NCBI GenBank assembly: GCA_964648985.1
Contig: CAZYMS010000020.1
Coordinates: forward strand, 1 to 22,982
Length of the DNA: 22,982 nucleotides
Direction: 5' to 3'
Origin: JAEUSE01 sp964648985
GTDB taxonomy: Bacteria; Patescibacteriota; Doudnabacteria; UBA920
Shown: in pieces, positions 13,495 through 20,561 of the stretch
Layout: each line of letters starts with the position of its first letter
Position numbering within the stretch: position 1 is the stretch's first letter
Notes under the pieces: model-generated
Databases searched by the model: none
The model's input: only the letters and a program-made list of their open reading frames with translations
What the model was told of the DNA's origin: nothing
Made by a program: the position numbers and the translations under genes

Positions 13495-15456
13495 TTACTT
13501 GGTTAAATGCTGCAGAAGCTCTGCCAGTACTTTCCAACTATCAATCCCCGCTTCACGAGCAGCGGTAATATCACCGCGATCCCGGCCCTGCAGATTGAAC
13601 TTATCGAAAGCGCCGTAGGCCTCTGCCACTGCCCTCAGAAGAAGCACTTCCAGCACGCCGCCAGCCTCAGCTTCGGCATACCCAGGAGCTGCAGGATTAA
13701 TGTACAACATATGGATATTACGAGCTCGGTCCCCGACCAAGATTTCCACCGGCGGACCATCCATTTGCTGGACAATAACCCGAAAGAAGAGGCCACGAAT
13801 ACAGAGCAAGGACTGCTCATCGTGCTGAGCAGGTGTCACCACCACACTGCACTCTGAAACCATACCCGATCCATCCATCACCTTAACAACTGCAGTCCCT
13901 TCAGATCTACCAGTAAATGTCGCGGAGGTCCCATCATCGGAGACCTCCAGCGAACTCCCGGGAGACCAGTCCAGTTTACGTACAACTTTGTCCGGATTTA
14001 TTACTTTTATCCGGACTTGATCCCCGACAGGCACAGTAACTGAAGAAGGAGACAGGCGGAACCTCCGCTCGCCTTTTTGTACGACCACATAGTCCACAGC
14101 AGCACTGTGCTGGGTCTTAGCAATTTGGGCCGTTACGGAACCCTTCCCTGCTTTTGCCGCGACCAACTCAATACCATCACTGGTTGCACGTTGGTTTTTT
14201 CCTAGAGCACCGTCAGTATTCCAGCGAAGGTTTGTGGACGAATACTTATCACCAAAGTCACGTGCAAACGCAGCATGAATTAGGATTTTCTCCCCCACCT
14301 CAAATTCCGGCCGCTCTACGAGCAAACGGAATACACGAAGATCACTGGAAGACGGACGTTGGTCTGTTAATGCGGGCACCACCCTATCGTGTCCTGCCCC
14401 CACTGCTGGTTGCGCATTCGGATATGTACGGTTGGCAATTGTGAGTAAACGTTGACGCACCTGATCGCTGCCGCCAAGCTTATTTGAGCCTTCGGTCAGG
14501 CCCAAAGTTTTCTCAACGGCTTCAGCTATCTCTTCCAAATAGGCAAGTAAGATGACGAGCAGAGGATCATCCAACAGACCTACATCAAACCCCTGACGGT
14601 CTTCTCTTCCATGCCTTTTTAGAAAGTCTGCTGAAATAACCCCGCATACTCTGGGGTGCATAAATATGGGTGGCACTTTAAAGTCTGACATAGCCAACAG
14701 AGCTGCAAAAGCCCCAAAGCTCACATCAGAAATCATACCAGATCCAATATGCAACCCATCGCCCGAACCCCGAGTCACAGGCCTATAGAGATCAATGCTG
14801 ACCTCGCCAAGCCTTGGGATAATCCGATCAACCGCGTAAATCTCCCCCTGAACTTGCTTGGGCGGAAGTTTCTGTCCGTCCACCCGCAGTATGTCCTGAA
14901 AGATAATCGGCAGTTGAGCGGAGAGTTTTACGGCAAGCGGCTTTCCTCGAAGGATTGCGCGACTACCAGGCTCCCGCAGCTCGTAGGTTAATTCTGTACC
15001 GGAAGTAAAGTCATACGGCCACGTAGTGGCAGTTTTCTTTACAACCTTTACGTTGATAGGTTCGGCTGCATCAAGCATACTCTCGTACGTATCTGCTTCT
15101 ATGGTGAAAATATGCACTTCATCTGGGGTTTCTCTGGACACAGTCCGAACCGTTACCCGGATGGAAAACGCATACAACATCCTTTTCGAACCCGTATCGA
15201 ACTTTCCTGACTGACCTCCAGATGCAGTTGTTGCACCAACAGAGCAAAAAGCTACTCTGTTTTTTTCGTTCATCCCCACACCATCATCCACGATCACGAA
15301 TCGCGATCGGTCAGTAGTGTGAATATGAATATGAGTGGCAGACCAGTCAACCGCATTTTTTAGCAGTTCGCGCCAGGCATCAATGAGACCCACCCCGCGA
15401 AAACGATTTGCTAGAAGATTTGGACCTTTTATGGGAATCACTTTTTCACTTTTCAC
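13495..15456 (-). CDS. GHKL-type ATPase with Ig-like domains, island protein
   Basis: A 653-residue protein with a Bergerat-fold ATPase module at the N-terminus: N-box RELLKNAVDW (29-38; E30, N34, D37), G1 box VDDGVGM (56-62), a glycine-rich lid with GKFDTGSKRMLYAF (84-97), and GTELTYEL (153-160). This is the MutL/Hsp90/MORC-like class. After a middle region (165-370) come two Ig-like beta domains (about 373-460 and 467-543); the second, beginning FRLSPSSVTVPVGDQ, resembles bacterial Ig-like BIG2 domains. A C-terminal alpha/beta segment follows (550-653). There is no signal peptide, so Ig-like domains would lie in the cytoplasm, which is unusual. The GTG start has an AAAGGAG Shine-Dalgarno sequence and overlaps the HTH gene by 11 nt. 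Base composition is visibly more GC-rich than the flanks. Confidence 0.85.
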   Translation of the reverse strand: MKSEKVIPIKGPNLLANRFRGVGLIDAWRELLKNAVDWSATHIHIHTTDRSRFVIVDDGVGMNEKNRVAFCSVGATTASGGQSGKFDTGSKRMLYAFSIRVTVRTVSRETPDEVHIFTIEADTYESMLDAAEPINVKVVKKTATTWPYDFTSGTELTYELREPGSRAILRGKPLAVKLSAQLPIIFQDILRVDGQKLPPKQVQGEIYAVDRIIPRLGEVSIDLYRPVTRGSGDGLHIGSGMISDVSFGAFAALLAMSDFKVPPIFMHPRVCGVISADFLKRHGREDRQGFDVGLLDDPLLVILLAYLEEIAEAVEKTLGLTEGSNKLGGSDQVRQRLLTIANRTYPNAQPAVGAGHDRVVPALTDQRPSSSDLRVFRLLVERPEFEVGEKILIHAAFARDFGDKYSSTNLRWNTDGALGKNQRATSDGIELVAAKAGKGSVTAQIAKTQHSAAVDYVVVQKGERRFRLSPSSVTVPVGDQVRIKVINPDKVVRKLDWSPGSSLEVSDDGTSATFTGRSEGTAVVKVMDGSGMVSECSVVVTPAQHDEQSLLCIRGLFFRVIVQQMDGPPVEILVGDRARNIHMLYINPAAPGYAEAEAGGVLEVLLLRAVAEAYGAFDKFNLQGRDRGDITAAREAGIDSWKVLAELLQHLTK

Positions 15457-16057
15457 TGGATAATCTCCTTTTCGGTTTAGTCAATTGGCCCAAAAACTGC
15501 CGAGTTGACTGGTTCATTGCAAGTGCTTCGTCGGGATTTTCAACTCTGAAGACCCTAATGAGCATTTCAATTTCACGCATACCCTCTCCAAAAATATCTT
15601 GAAGTGGAATCGGCTCCCCATTCGCATCTTTAAGCTGCAGCATATAATTCATATGCGCTTGCAGCATTCGTATGAGCAGACTAGTTCTACTCAAAACTAA
15701 ATTGAGTTCTGCTGCTGAAACAATAATTGGAGTAATTGTATTCAGTACGTAGGTAGCATTGGAAACGCGTTCCCCTACTTCCGCAGGGGTGCCATTACCC
15801 GGTAAAATGTCCAACTGTAAAACTCTTTGATGGAGCAAGCCAGCGGCTCTTTCTACCAAATCGTGCAGAGTTTCAAGCTTTTTCGTCTTGCGACTTTCTC
15901 CCAAAGCGTCTCTCAGAGAGCTTCGAGGAAGGTTAAGGCCAGAGGCTATCTCGGTTCTAGTAAGTCCGAGTAGCTCAAGCTGTAATACGAAACTACGAAA
16001 AATAGCCATAATAGCTTGTTTCGCAGCCATTAGCTCTTCTTGTTTATTCTGAACCAA
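15446..16057 (-). CDS. HTH protein of the island, likely DNA-binding
   Basis: A 203-residue protein with a helix-turn-helix near residues 30-53: LGLTRTEIASGLNLPRSSLR, followed by DALGESRKTKK. The rest is helical and lacks a recognised domain. The start is TTG at 16057, supported by an AAGGGGGA Shine-Dalgarno sequence 8 nt upstream; an inner ATG at residue 10 is weaker. Its TGA stop overlaps the GTG start of the ATPase gene by 11 nt, which suggests translational coupling and a shared job. Its promoter carries a near-perfect 18-bp palindrome just downstream of the -10 box, so self-repression is a reasonable inference. Alternatively the HTH may guide the ATPase to DNA. Confidence 0.8.
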   Translation of the reverse strand: MVQNKQEELMAAKQAIMAIFRSFVLQLELLGLTRTEIASGLNLPRSSLRDALGESRKTKKLETLHDLVERAAGLLHQRVLQLDILPGNGTPAEVGERVSNATYVLNTITPIIVSAAELNLVLSRTSLLIRMLQAHMNYMLQLKDANGEPIPLQDIFGEGMREIEMLIRVFRVENPDEALAMNQSTRQFLGQLTKPKRRLSSEK

Positions 16058-16092
16058 AATTAATTCCCCCTTATTCCATTTGGTAAGCTACT

Positions 16093-16110
16093 CCGGACTT
16101 TAAAATCCGG
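16093..16110 (-). promoter_or_regulatory. Candidate operator of the HTH-ATPase pair
   Basis: CCGGACTTTAAAATCCGG is an 18-bp palindrome with one mismatched pair, lying 8 bp downstream of the -10 box, around the start of transcription. Confidence 0.55.
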
Positions 16111-16118
16111 TTCATAGC

Positions 16119-16147
16119 ACTATAGTAAATAAAGGCTAATTTGTCAA
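16119..16147 (-). promoter_or_regulatory. Promoter of the HTH-ATPase pair
   Basis: On the minus strand TTGACA (16142-16147), a 17-nt spacer and TATAGT (16119-16124). Only one base separates its -35 from the T-run of the terminator of the gene before it. Confidence 0.85.
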
Positions 16148-16148
16148 T

Positions 16149-16171
16149 AAAAAAGAGCCTCAAAGAGACTC
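16149..16171 (-). terminator. Terminator of the 337-aa gene
   Basis: On the minus strand GAGTCTC-TTT-GAGGCTC (one G-T pair) followed by TTTTTT. It starts 48 bp past the stop of the 337-aa gene and keeps that gene apart from the HTH-ATPase unit. Confidence 0.8.
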
Positions 16172-16218
16172 AAATGCCGAACGGCAAAACGTGGCGCAAG
16201 ACGATACCGAGCTCGTGG

Positions 16219-17232
16219 CTACTTATACAACTCGTAATCAAGCGTCCACAAGGTACTGCGCTCAGATGAAACTCGCTTTGATAGTTTCAAAGGTTTAAGG
16301 CTTTTGGGCAAAAGGACTTGGGTCGAAAAATCTACCCAGGACTCAAGCAGACCACCAAACCAATCGGTAAGCGCCACTCCTGCGCCATTCTGAAAATGCA
16401 GAAACCGGGCTTGGTGCAGCCTGGAATGTGTACCAGACCAAAAGGCAAAAGCTGCGTTAGCGAGAGCAATGTCTGTGTGCGCTATGTTAAGAAGGTGCGT
16501 TAACCTACTTCCAGACTTGGAATTTTCCACTGCCTTTTTGAGACGGCGAAAGGTCAGCGGTGGCCCACCTGCTGAATCCATCACTTCTTTCCAAAATTTA
16601 TCTTCAGCGTGCATGTACTGTACATGTTTTTCTGCGCCAGCCGTTAAAAGAATCTGATGCAGTAAATTACGCACAAAGTACATTTCGCGGAGCGCAAGCC
16701 GTACCTGACTCGACACCCTCACCTGAGCAACCAATGACTTAACCTGAAAAAAAGTTTTTTCAGCTTGCTCCGGAAACAAAGCCATTGATACAGCAAGACT
16801 GCGGACACCCTGCCAAATAATTGTCTCGCCTCCAGGCCCTACTGGATAATCAAGCCCAAGGGTAAGTCCTTGTTGGTTGGGAAAACCAGCAAGTAGGCTA
16901 GACAACGATTTGGTGAAATGTACCGCCCATTCACCTTCCGCAGACAAATAAGCAAGCGATGGCTTCTTTGAGTCATTAAGCAAACCATCTACAGTACCGA
17001 GAACCAGGTTAGTCCCTGGCCTGGTCAAGAAGAGTTTGTTGTATTGAACCCTGTCAGGCTCATATAACTTAACATTACCGGGCTCGAACCCTAACGCAAG
17101 CAATCGAGAAACCTGATCTCTACTGAACAACCTTGCCACCGCAGTGGAGTGTTGAAAGTTAAGGTTAAGCCCTGCCACAAAATGACAGAACATATTGAAA
17201 ATACGAGCTTGAAATGCAGTATCGTTTTGCAT
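16219..17232 (-). CDS. Unknown 337-aa island protein, Rossmann-like N-terminal half
   Basis: I do not recognise the family. Residues about 43-130 have an alternating pattern: RLLALGFEPGNVKLYEPD, then NLVLGTVDGLL, PSLAYLSAEG and LTLGLDYPVG. An acidic residue ends the second strand, as in class I SAM-dependent methyltransferases, but the glycine-rich SAM loop is not visible. A degenerate methyltransferase-like fold is possible; catalysis is not supported. Residues 140-290 are mostly helical, with aromatic and His-rich patches (FAFWSGTHSRLHQARFLHF at 262-280). The ATG follows GAGGAGGA at a good distance. It has its own promoter (17291-17319) and terminator. No membrane segment or signal peptide. 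Confidence 0.78.
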   Translation of the reverse strand: MQNDTAFQARIFNMFCHFVAGLNLNFQHSTAVARLFSRDQVSRLLALGFEPGNVKLYEPDRVQYNKLFLTRPGTNLVLGTVDGLLNDSKKPSLAYLSAEGEWAVHFTKSLSSLLAGFPNQQGLTLGLDYPVGPGGETIIWQGVRSLAVSMALFPEQAEKTFFQVKSLVAQVRVSSQVRLALREMYFVRNLLHQILLTAGAEKHVQYMHAEDKFWKEVMDSAGGPPLTFRRLKKAVENSKSGSRLTHLLNIAHTDIALANAAFAFWSGTHSRLHQARFLHFQNGAGVALTDWFGGLLESWVDFSTQVLLPKSLKPLKLSKRVSSERSTLWTLDYELYK

Positions 17233-17290
17233 TATGTGTCCTCCTCATAAGTGTTTGTTTTGTATTGCTCGGAATTTGGTGTTACCACAT

Positions 17291-17319
17291 ATCATAAGAC
17301 ATATGCGGATGTCTGGCAA
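17291..17319 (-). promoter_or_regulatory. Promoter of the 337-aa gene with an internal palindrome
   Basis: On the minus strand TTGCCA (17314-17319), a 17-nt spacer and TATGAT (17291-17296). The spacer is almost filled by the inverted repeat AGACAT-N6-ATGTCT (17297-17314), a position suited to a repressor. Confidence 0.65.
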
Positions 17320-17325
17320 AAGAGT

Positions 17326-17361
17326 AAAAAATACGGCACTATAGTTTATCGCTATAATGCC
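17326..17361 (-). terminator. Terminator of the 123-aa gene
   Basis: On the minus strand a 10-bp stem (GGCATTATAG with CTATAGTGCC, one G-T pair) and 7-nt loop are followed by GTATTTTTTA. It lies between the 123-aa and 337-aa genes. Confidence 0.78.
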
Positions 17362-17394
17362 GTCAGGAACTTCATCGCACTCTCACTTCGGAGA

Positions 17395-17766
17395 TTAAAT
17401 TGTTTGCAGCGCTTGCCACATTCTGGCCACCGTACCTGCGGCTGCCACATTCTTTTTGGCTTCAGCAGTTGTTGACTGACTGTTCGCCAAGGCACCCATG
17501 GCCAAGCTTACACAATAAGCCTCAAGGTCACGGCGACCTTCTCGCGTAGCCAGGTCAAACCGTTTGGCTGCATTTCCGACCACAGGCCCGGTCTCAAGTT
17601 TGCGCTTCTTGAGCTTGATAAGAGCATGCTCTTTGAAATGAGCAACAACCTCTTCAAGCACCAACGCGAGCATGACGCCATATGCGCTCTTAATATCAAA
17701 CCCCCGCCTGCTTGATTTCAGTTTTTTCTTCCGACCACGACTTTTGGACTGTGCCGATGATTTCAT
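17395..17766 (-). CDS. Unknown 123-aa basic island protein
   Basis: Not recognised. The first 22 residues are strongly basic (KSRGRKKKLKSSRR) and probably bind nucleic acid or are disordered. The rest is predicted helix: YGVMLALVLEEVVAHFKEHALIKLKKRK, then a second helical part rich in Ala (about 85-120). There is no signal peptide or catalytic motif. The ATG is preceded by AGAGGAG at a proper distance. It is the first minus-strand gene of the island, bounded upstream by the secF terminator and downstream by its own terminator. A nucleoid- or RNA-binding partner of the other island proteins is conceivable, but nothing in the sequence proves it. Confidence 0.72.
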   Translation of the reverse strand: MKSSAQSKSRGRKKKLKSSRRGFDIKSAYGVMLALVLEEVVAHFKEHALIKLKKRKLETGPVVGNAAKRFDLATREGRRDLEAYCVSLAMGALANSQSTTAEAKKNVAAAGTVARMWQALQTI

Positions 17767-17814
17767 CTGTATTCTCCTCTACAAAATTGAGTTTTGATGT
17801 TAAGTTTGTTGGTA

Positions 17815-17840
17815 AACTATGCTACAAATATTGCATAGTT
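17815..17840 (-). promoter_or_regulatory. Inverted repeat in the leader of the 123-aa gene
   Basis: AACTATGC and GCATAGTT, perfect 8-bp arms around 10 bases, sit about 12 nt past the predicted start of transcription. It could be an operator or an mRNA hairpin. Confidence 0.5.
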
Positions 17841-17858
17841 CGCCCTAAAACCATGATA

Positions 17859-17886
17859 AGTGTACTCTAAAACAGCAGAAAATCAA
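17859..17886 (-). promoter_or_regulatory. Possible promoter of the 123-aa gene
   Basis: On the minus strand TTGATT (17881-17886), a 16-nt spacer and TACACT (17859-17864). The match is moderate, but it lies where expected between the secF terminator and the gene. Confidence 0.45.
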
Positions 17887-17890
17887 GTCC

Positions 17891-17922
17891 AAAGAAAAAG
17901 ACTCCATCCGTAGATGGAGTCT
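17891..17922 (-). terminator. Terminator of secDF
   Basis: On the minus strand a perfect 10-bp stem AGACTCCATC/GATGGAGTCT with a TACG tetraloop is followed by TTTTCTTT. It starts 12 bp past the secF stop. Confidence 0.92.
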
Positions 17923-17934
17923 TACATATCTAGT

Positions 17935-18828
17935 TTACGCTTTTCTATTTGACCACCTCTGCCATAACACAAGCAAAGGGCTAGCAACGAATATAGAAGA
18001 GTAAGTTCCGGTAATAATACCTATGAACAGAGCAAGCACGAAGTAACGAATGCTTTCACCGCCAAACAAGAGCATTGCAAGAAGCACAAAGAGCACCGTA
18101 AGGCTGGTGTTTAAGGAACGAACAATGGTCTGGGTAATACTGTGATTTATAATGAATTCAAGCGGCTGACCAGCATGCACCTTTAGATTTTCGCGGATAC
18201 GATCAAATACCACAATGGTGTCGTGAATGGAGAAACCAAGTACGGTGAGCATGGCCGTTACGAACATACTATCTACTTCCACGCCATGATAATGCCCAAG
18301 TAAGGAAAAAATACCTAGTACAACTAGCAAATCGTGGAGAAGCGCAATAACTGCCGCCCAGCCAAATCTCCAAGATGTAACAGGCCGTTGTATGCGGCGA
18401 AATGCGTACGCAATATAAAAGATAATACCCAAGGAAACAAGAACGAGCTGCCACACCGCATCTTTTCTGAGCTGCTCTCCCACTACCGGACCTATAGATT
18501 CGAAGCGTTTTTCCTGAAACTCGCCTGTTTTTTCTTTCAGAGTCGAAAGCAGCTTTTCATGGCCCGCTTGATCAAGAACGCCAGTTTTAATAAGCAAACC
18601 CTTTTCACCTACGGTCTGAATTTGCACGCTACTCACCCCTTCTGCAACTACGGCTTCGCGCACCTTTGCAATATCGGGAACTACAGGGTATTCAATTTCG
18701 GTAATTGTACCACCTTTAAAATCTATTCCGAGTTTAAGACCATATACCGACAAAGAAATGATACCTGCGACCAATATGACACCGGAAAGTATGAAGAGGT
18801 ATTTATAATACTTTAGAATTTTCAACAT
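17935..18828 (-). CDS. secF: Protein translocase subunit SecF
   Basis: A 297-residue membrane protein of normal SecF length. It has a first membrane segment (about 10-30), then GIDFKGGT (34-41), a small periplasmic domain (about 42-120), and five further segments. VLGFSIHDTIVVFDRIREN and NHSITQTIVRSLNTSLT are the family's conserved membrane-proximal blocks. With SecD it uses the proton gradient to pull exported proteins out of the SecYEG channel. It follows secD with a 116-bp gap that has no terminator, so the two are probably one transcript. The gap contains TAACTACTAACTA-like words rather than a Shine-Dalgarno sequence near the ATG. The secDF unit ends at the terminator 12 bp downstream. 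Confidence 0.96.
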   Translation of the reverse strand: MLKILKYYKYLFILSGVILVAGIISLSVYGLKLGIDFKGGTITEIEYPVVPDIAKVREAVVAEGVSSVQIQTVGEKGLLIKTGVLDQAGHEKLLSTLKEKTGEFQEKRFESIGPVVGEQLRKDAVWQLVLVSLGIIFYIAYAFRRIQRPVTSWRFGWAAVIALLHDLLVVLGIFSLLGHYHGVEVDSMFVTAMLTVLGFSIHDTIVVFDRIRENLKVHAGQPLEFIINHSITQTIVRSLNTSLTVLFVLLAMLLFGGESIRYFVLALFIGIITGTYSSIFVASPLLVLWQRWSNRKA

Positions 18829-18944
18829 AGATCAATTAGTTAGTAGTTATAGGTTATAGGTGCCGGCTTAGTAAGAGGATTGTGGCTATATGGACCGATC
18901 ACATGTAACCTTACGCCATACCCGCGCCACCAACCTAAAACTTT

Positions 18945-20414
18945 TTACCTGCGAGCGACTCCAAACAACCACGGATGGGTTAACAGTTTATTAGTTATAA
19001 ATAACCTCAGGAATGTACGTGTCACGCTAATTGCGGTAAACATAGAAATAAGAATACCGACCCCAAGGGTTACTGCAAATCCGCGTATAGAAGGAGTACC
19101 AAACATGTAGAGGATAAGCGTGGTAATAAGACTCGATATGTTCGAATCGCGAATGGAAAGCCAAGCACGATCAAACCCGTCAGCAATTGCGCGTTGCATT
19201 TCTTTTCCTGCTCGTATTTCTTCTTTTATACGTTCAAAAATAAGTATGTTCGCATCTACCGCCATACCTACCGAAAGGATAAGTCCCGCAATTCCAGCGA
19301 GAGTGAGCGTAACTGGCTGCACACCCCCAAGGAACATAAGTAGGATATAACTAATAAACGCCAAGAACCCAAAGTAACCACTCACCGTAAGTCCAAGGAA
19401 GAAAAACAGTCCTACTAGAACAACAGCGGTAAATGATATACCAATTTGTAATATTGCTATGGAAACTAAGACGTACACAAGAAGAGCAGCTACTGCCAAG
19501 AGCCCAGGGAACCGGTAATACATAATCATAAACAATGCTATAAGCAAAAGCCCAATGAAACCTGCAATAAGCGAACTGTGCACCGACTCTCTGCCCAAGG
19601 TAGCTCCCACGGTCTGCTGGGAAATAAGCTGAATAGGAACTGGAAGTGCTCCAGAGTTTAAGCGAGTAGCAAGTTTTTTAGCCTCGTCTACATTGAAGTT
19701 ACCGGTAATAATAGCCGTGCCATCGGTAATGGCAGTCTGCACAGTCGGCGCAGAGATAATAGCGCCATCAAGAAAAATAGCTATCGGTTTTCCAACGTTC
19801 TTTGAGGTTATTTCGCCAAACAGTTTTTTACCTTCGTCGTTAAATTCAAGACGCACTACCACACTACCGCCACTTATGCTGCTTTGCCCCTGCTGTAAGT
19901 CCGCAGTTGCCCGCTTAAGCTGCTTACCCGAAAGGCCAGTAGTATCCCAGCCCGCAGTAGGATCAATCACTGCATTACCCTTTTCATCTACCTGCGCAGC
20001 TGGAGGGGTAGCGCTTTGGGTACGGAATTCAAGATAAGGCGTTTGGCCAATTTGGTCTATTGCAACTTTTACATCCTTAATACCAGGAAGTTCAACTATT
20101 ATTCTATCTTGACCCTCAACAAGAACCTGGGGCTCAGCAACGCCAAAACTGTTTACGCGACGCTCAATAGTGTCACGAACTGCGCGGAGAGCCTCAGGTT
20201 GGTCCGCCTGGCTTATATCTTTAAAATTCGCCTGATACACTAAGTGGCTTCCACCTTGCAGGTCCAAACCTAGCTTAATCGGAAAATTTCGAGTGAAATG
20301 TATTTTGATTTTATTCAAATCAATATGGCCTTTGGAGAACACCATATAGCCGGAAGCGGCAGCAAGCAGTATTATACCGAGCAACCCGGCATACAGTTTG
20401 ATTTTCGGTCTCAT
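18945..20414 (-). CDS. secD: Protein translocase subunit SecD with an apparent extra membrane segment
   Basis: A 489-residue protein with the SecD layout: first membrane segment (10-26), LGLDLQGGSHLVY (48-60), a periplasmic domain (about 60-270) and a C-terminal membrane domain with SVGMAVDANILIFERIKEE (381-399) and SNISSLITTLILYMFGT (424-440). Residues about 321-366, between the second and third usual C-terminal segments, are an extra hydrophobic stretch of about 45 residues (for example SGYFGFLAFISYILLMFLGG). I do not expect this in SecD; it could form two more membrane helices. The frame is unbroken, so it is not a sequencing shift. The start is ATG without a Shine-Dalgarno sequence. The promoter is at 20518-20547, giving a leader of about 97 nt that contains repeat words. 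Confidence 0.95.
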   Translation of the reverse strand: MRPKIKLYAGLLGIILLAAASGYMVFSKGHIDLNKIKIHFTRNFPIKLGLDLQGGSHLVYQANFKDISQADQPEALRAVRDTIERRVNSFGVAEPQVLVEGQDRIIVELPGIKDVKVAIDQIGQTPYLEFRTQSATPPAAQVDEKGNAVIDPTAGWDTTGLSGKQLKRATADLQQGQSSISGGSVVVRLEFNDEGKKLFGEITSKNVGKPIAIFLDGAIISAPTVQTAITDGTAIITGNFNVDEAKKLATRLNSGALPVPIQLISQQTVGATLGRESVHSSLIAGFIGLLLIALFMIMYYRFPGLLAVAALLVYVLVSIAILQIGISFTAVVLVGLFFFLGLTVSGYFGFLAFISYILLMFLGGVQPVTLTLAGIAGLILSVGMAVDANILIFERIKEEIRAGKEMQRAIADGFDRAWLSIRDSNISSLITTLILYMFGTPSIRGFAVTLGVGILISMFTAISVTRTFLRLFITNKLLTHPWLFGVARR

Positions 20415-20427
20415 AATTCAATAAACT

Positions 20428-20510
20428 ATTAACATTTGACACGTAACAATTGAGTCTATTATTTGAACATTCGATTAGTCAAATGTCAAATGCAAATGAT
20501 CAATTGCAAG
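20428..20510. repeat. Degenerate inverted repeat of CATTTGAC words in the secD leader
   Basis: AACATTTGAC (20431-20440) faces GTCAAATGT and GTCAAATGCAAATG (20479-20497), with CAATTG words on both sides. It is a looser copy of the perfect element at 5756-5808. Confidence 0.6.
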
Positions 20511-20517
20511 CTTTGAT

Positions 20518-20547
20518 AGTATAGCAAATTCACAGAAAAAAGCGCAA
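20518..20547 (-). promoter_or_regulatory. Promoter of secDF
   Basis: On the minus strand TTGCGC (20542-20547), an 18-nt spacer and an extended -10 TGCTATACT (TATACT at 20518-20523). It lies 15 bp beyond the aminopeptidase stop codon. Confidence 0.65.
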
Positions 20548-20561
20548 AGTTTAAATAGTGT

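Noticed and set aside
13406..15448. Recoding of TGA as glycine (SR1/Gracilibacteria code)
   Set aside because: TGA ends the 562-aa gene, right before a terminator, and ends the HTH gene in the expected overlap; no TGA interrupts a conserved gene.
18829..18944. Small gene or terminator between secD and secF
   Set aside because: No coding frame with a start signal and no stem with a T-run; only TAACTACTAACTA-like words.
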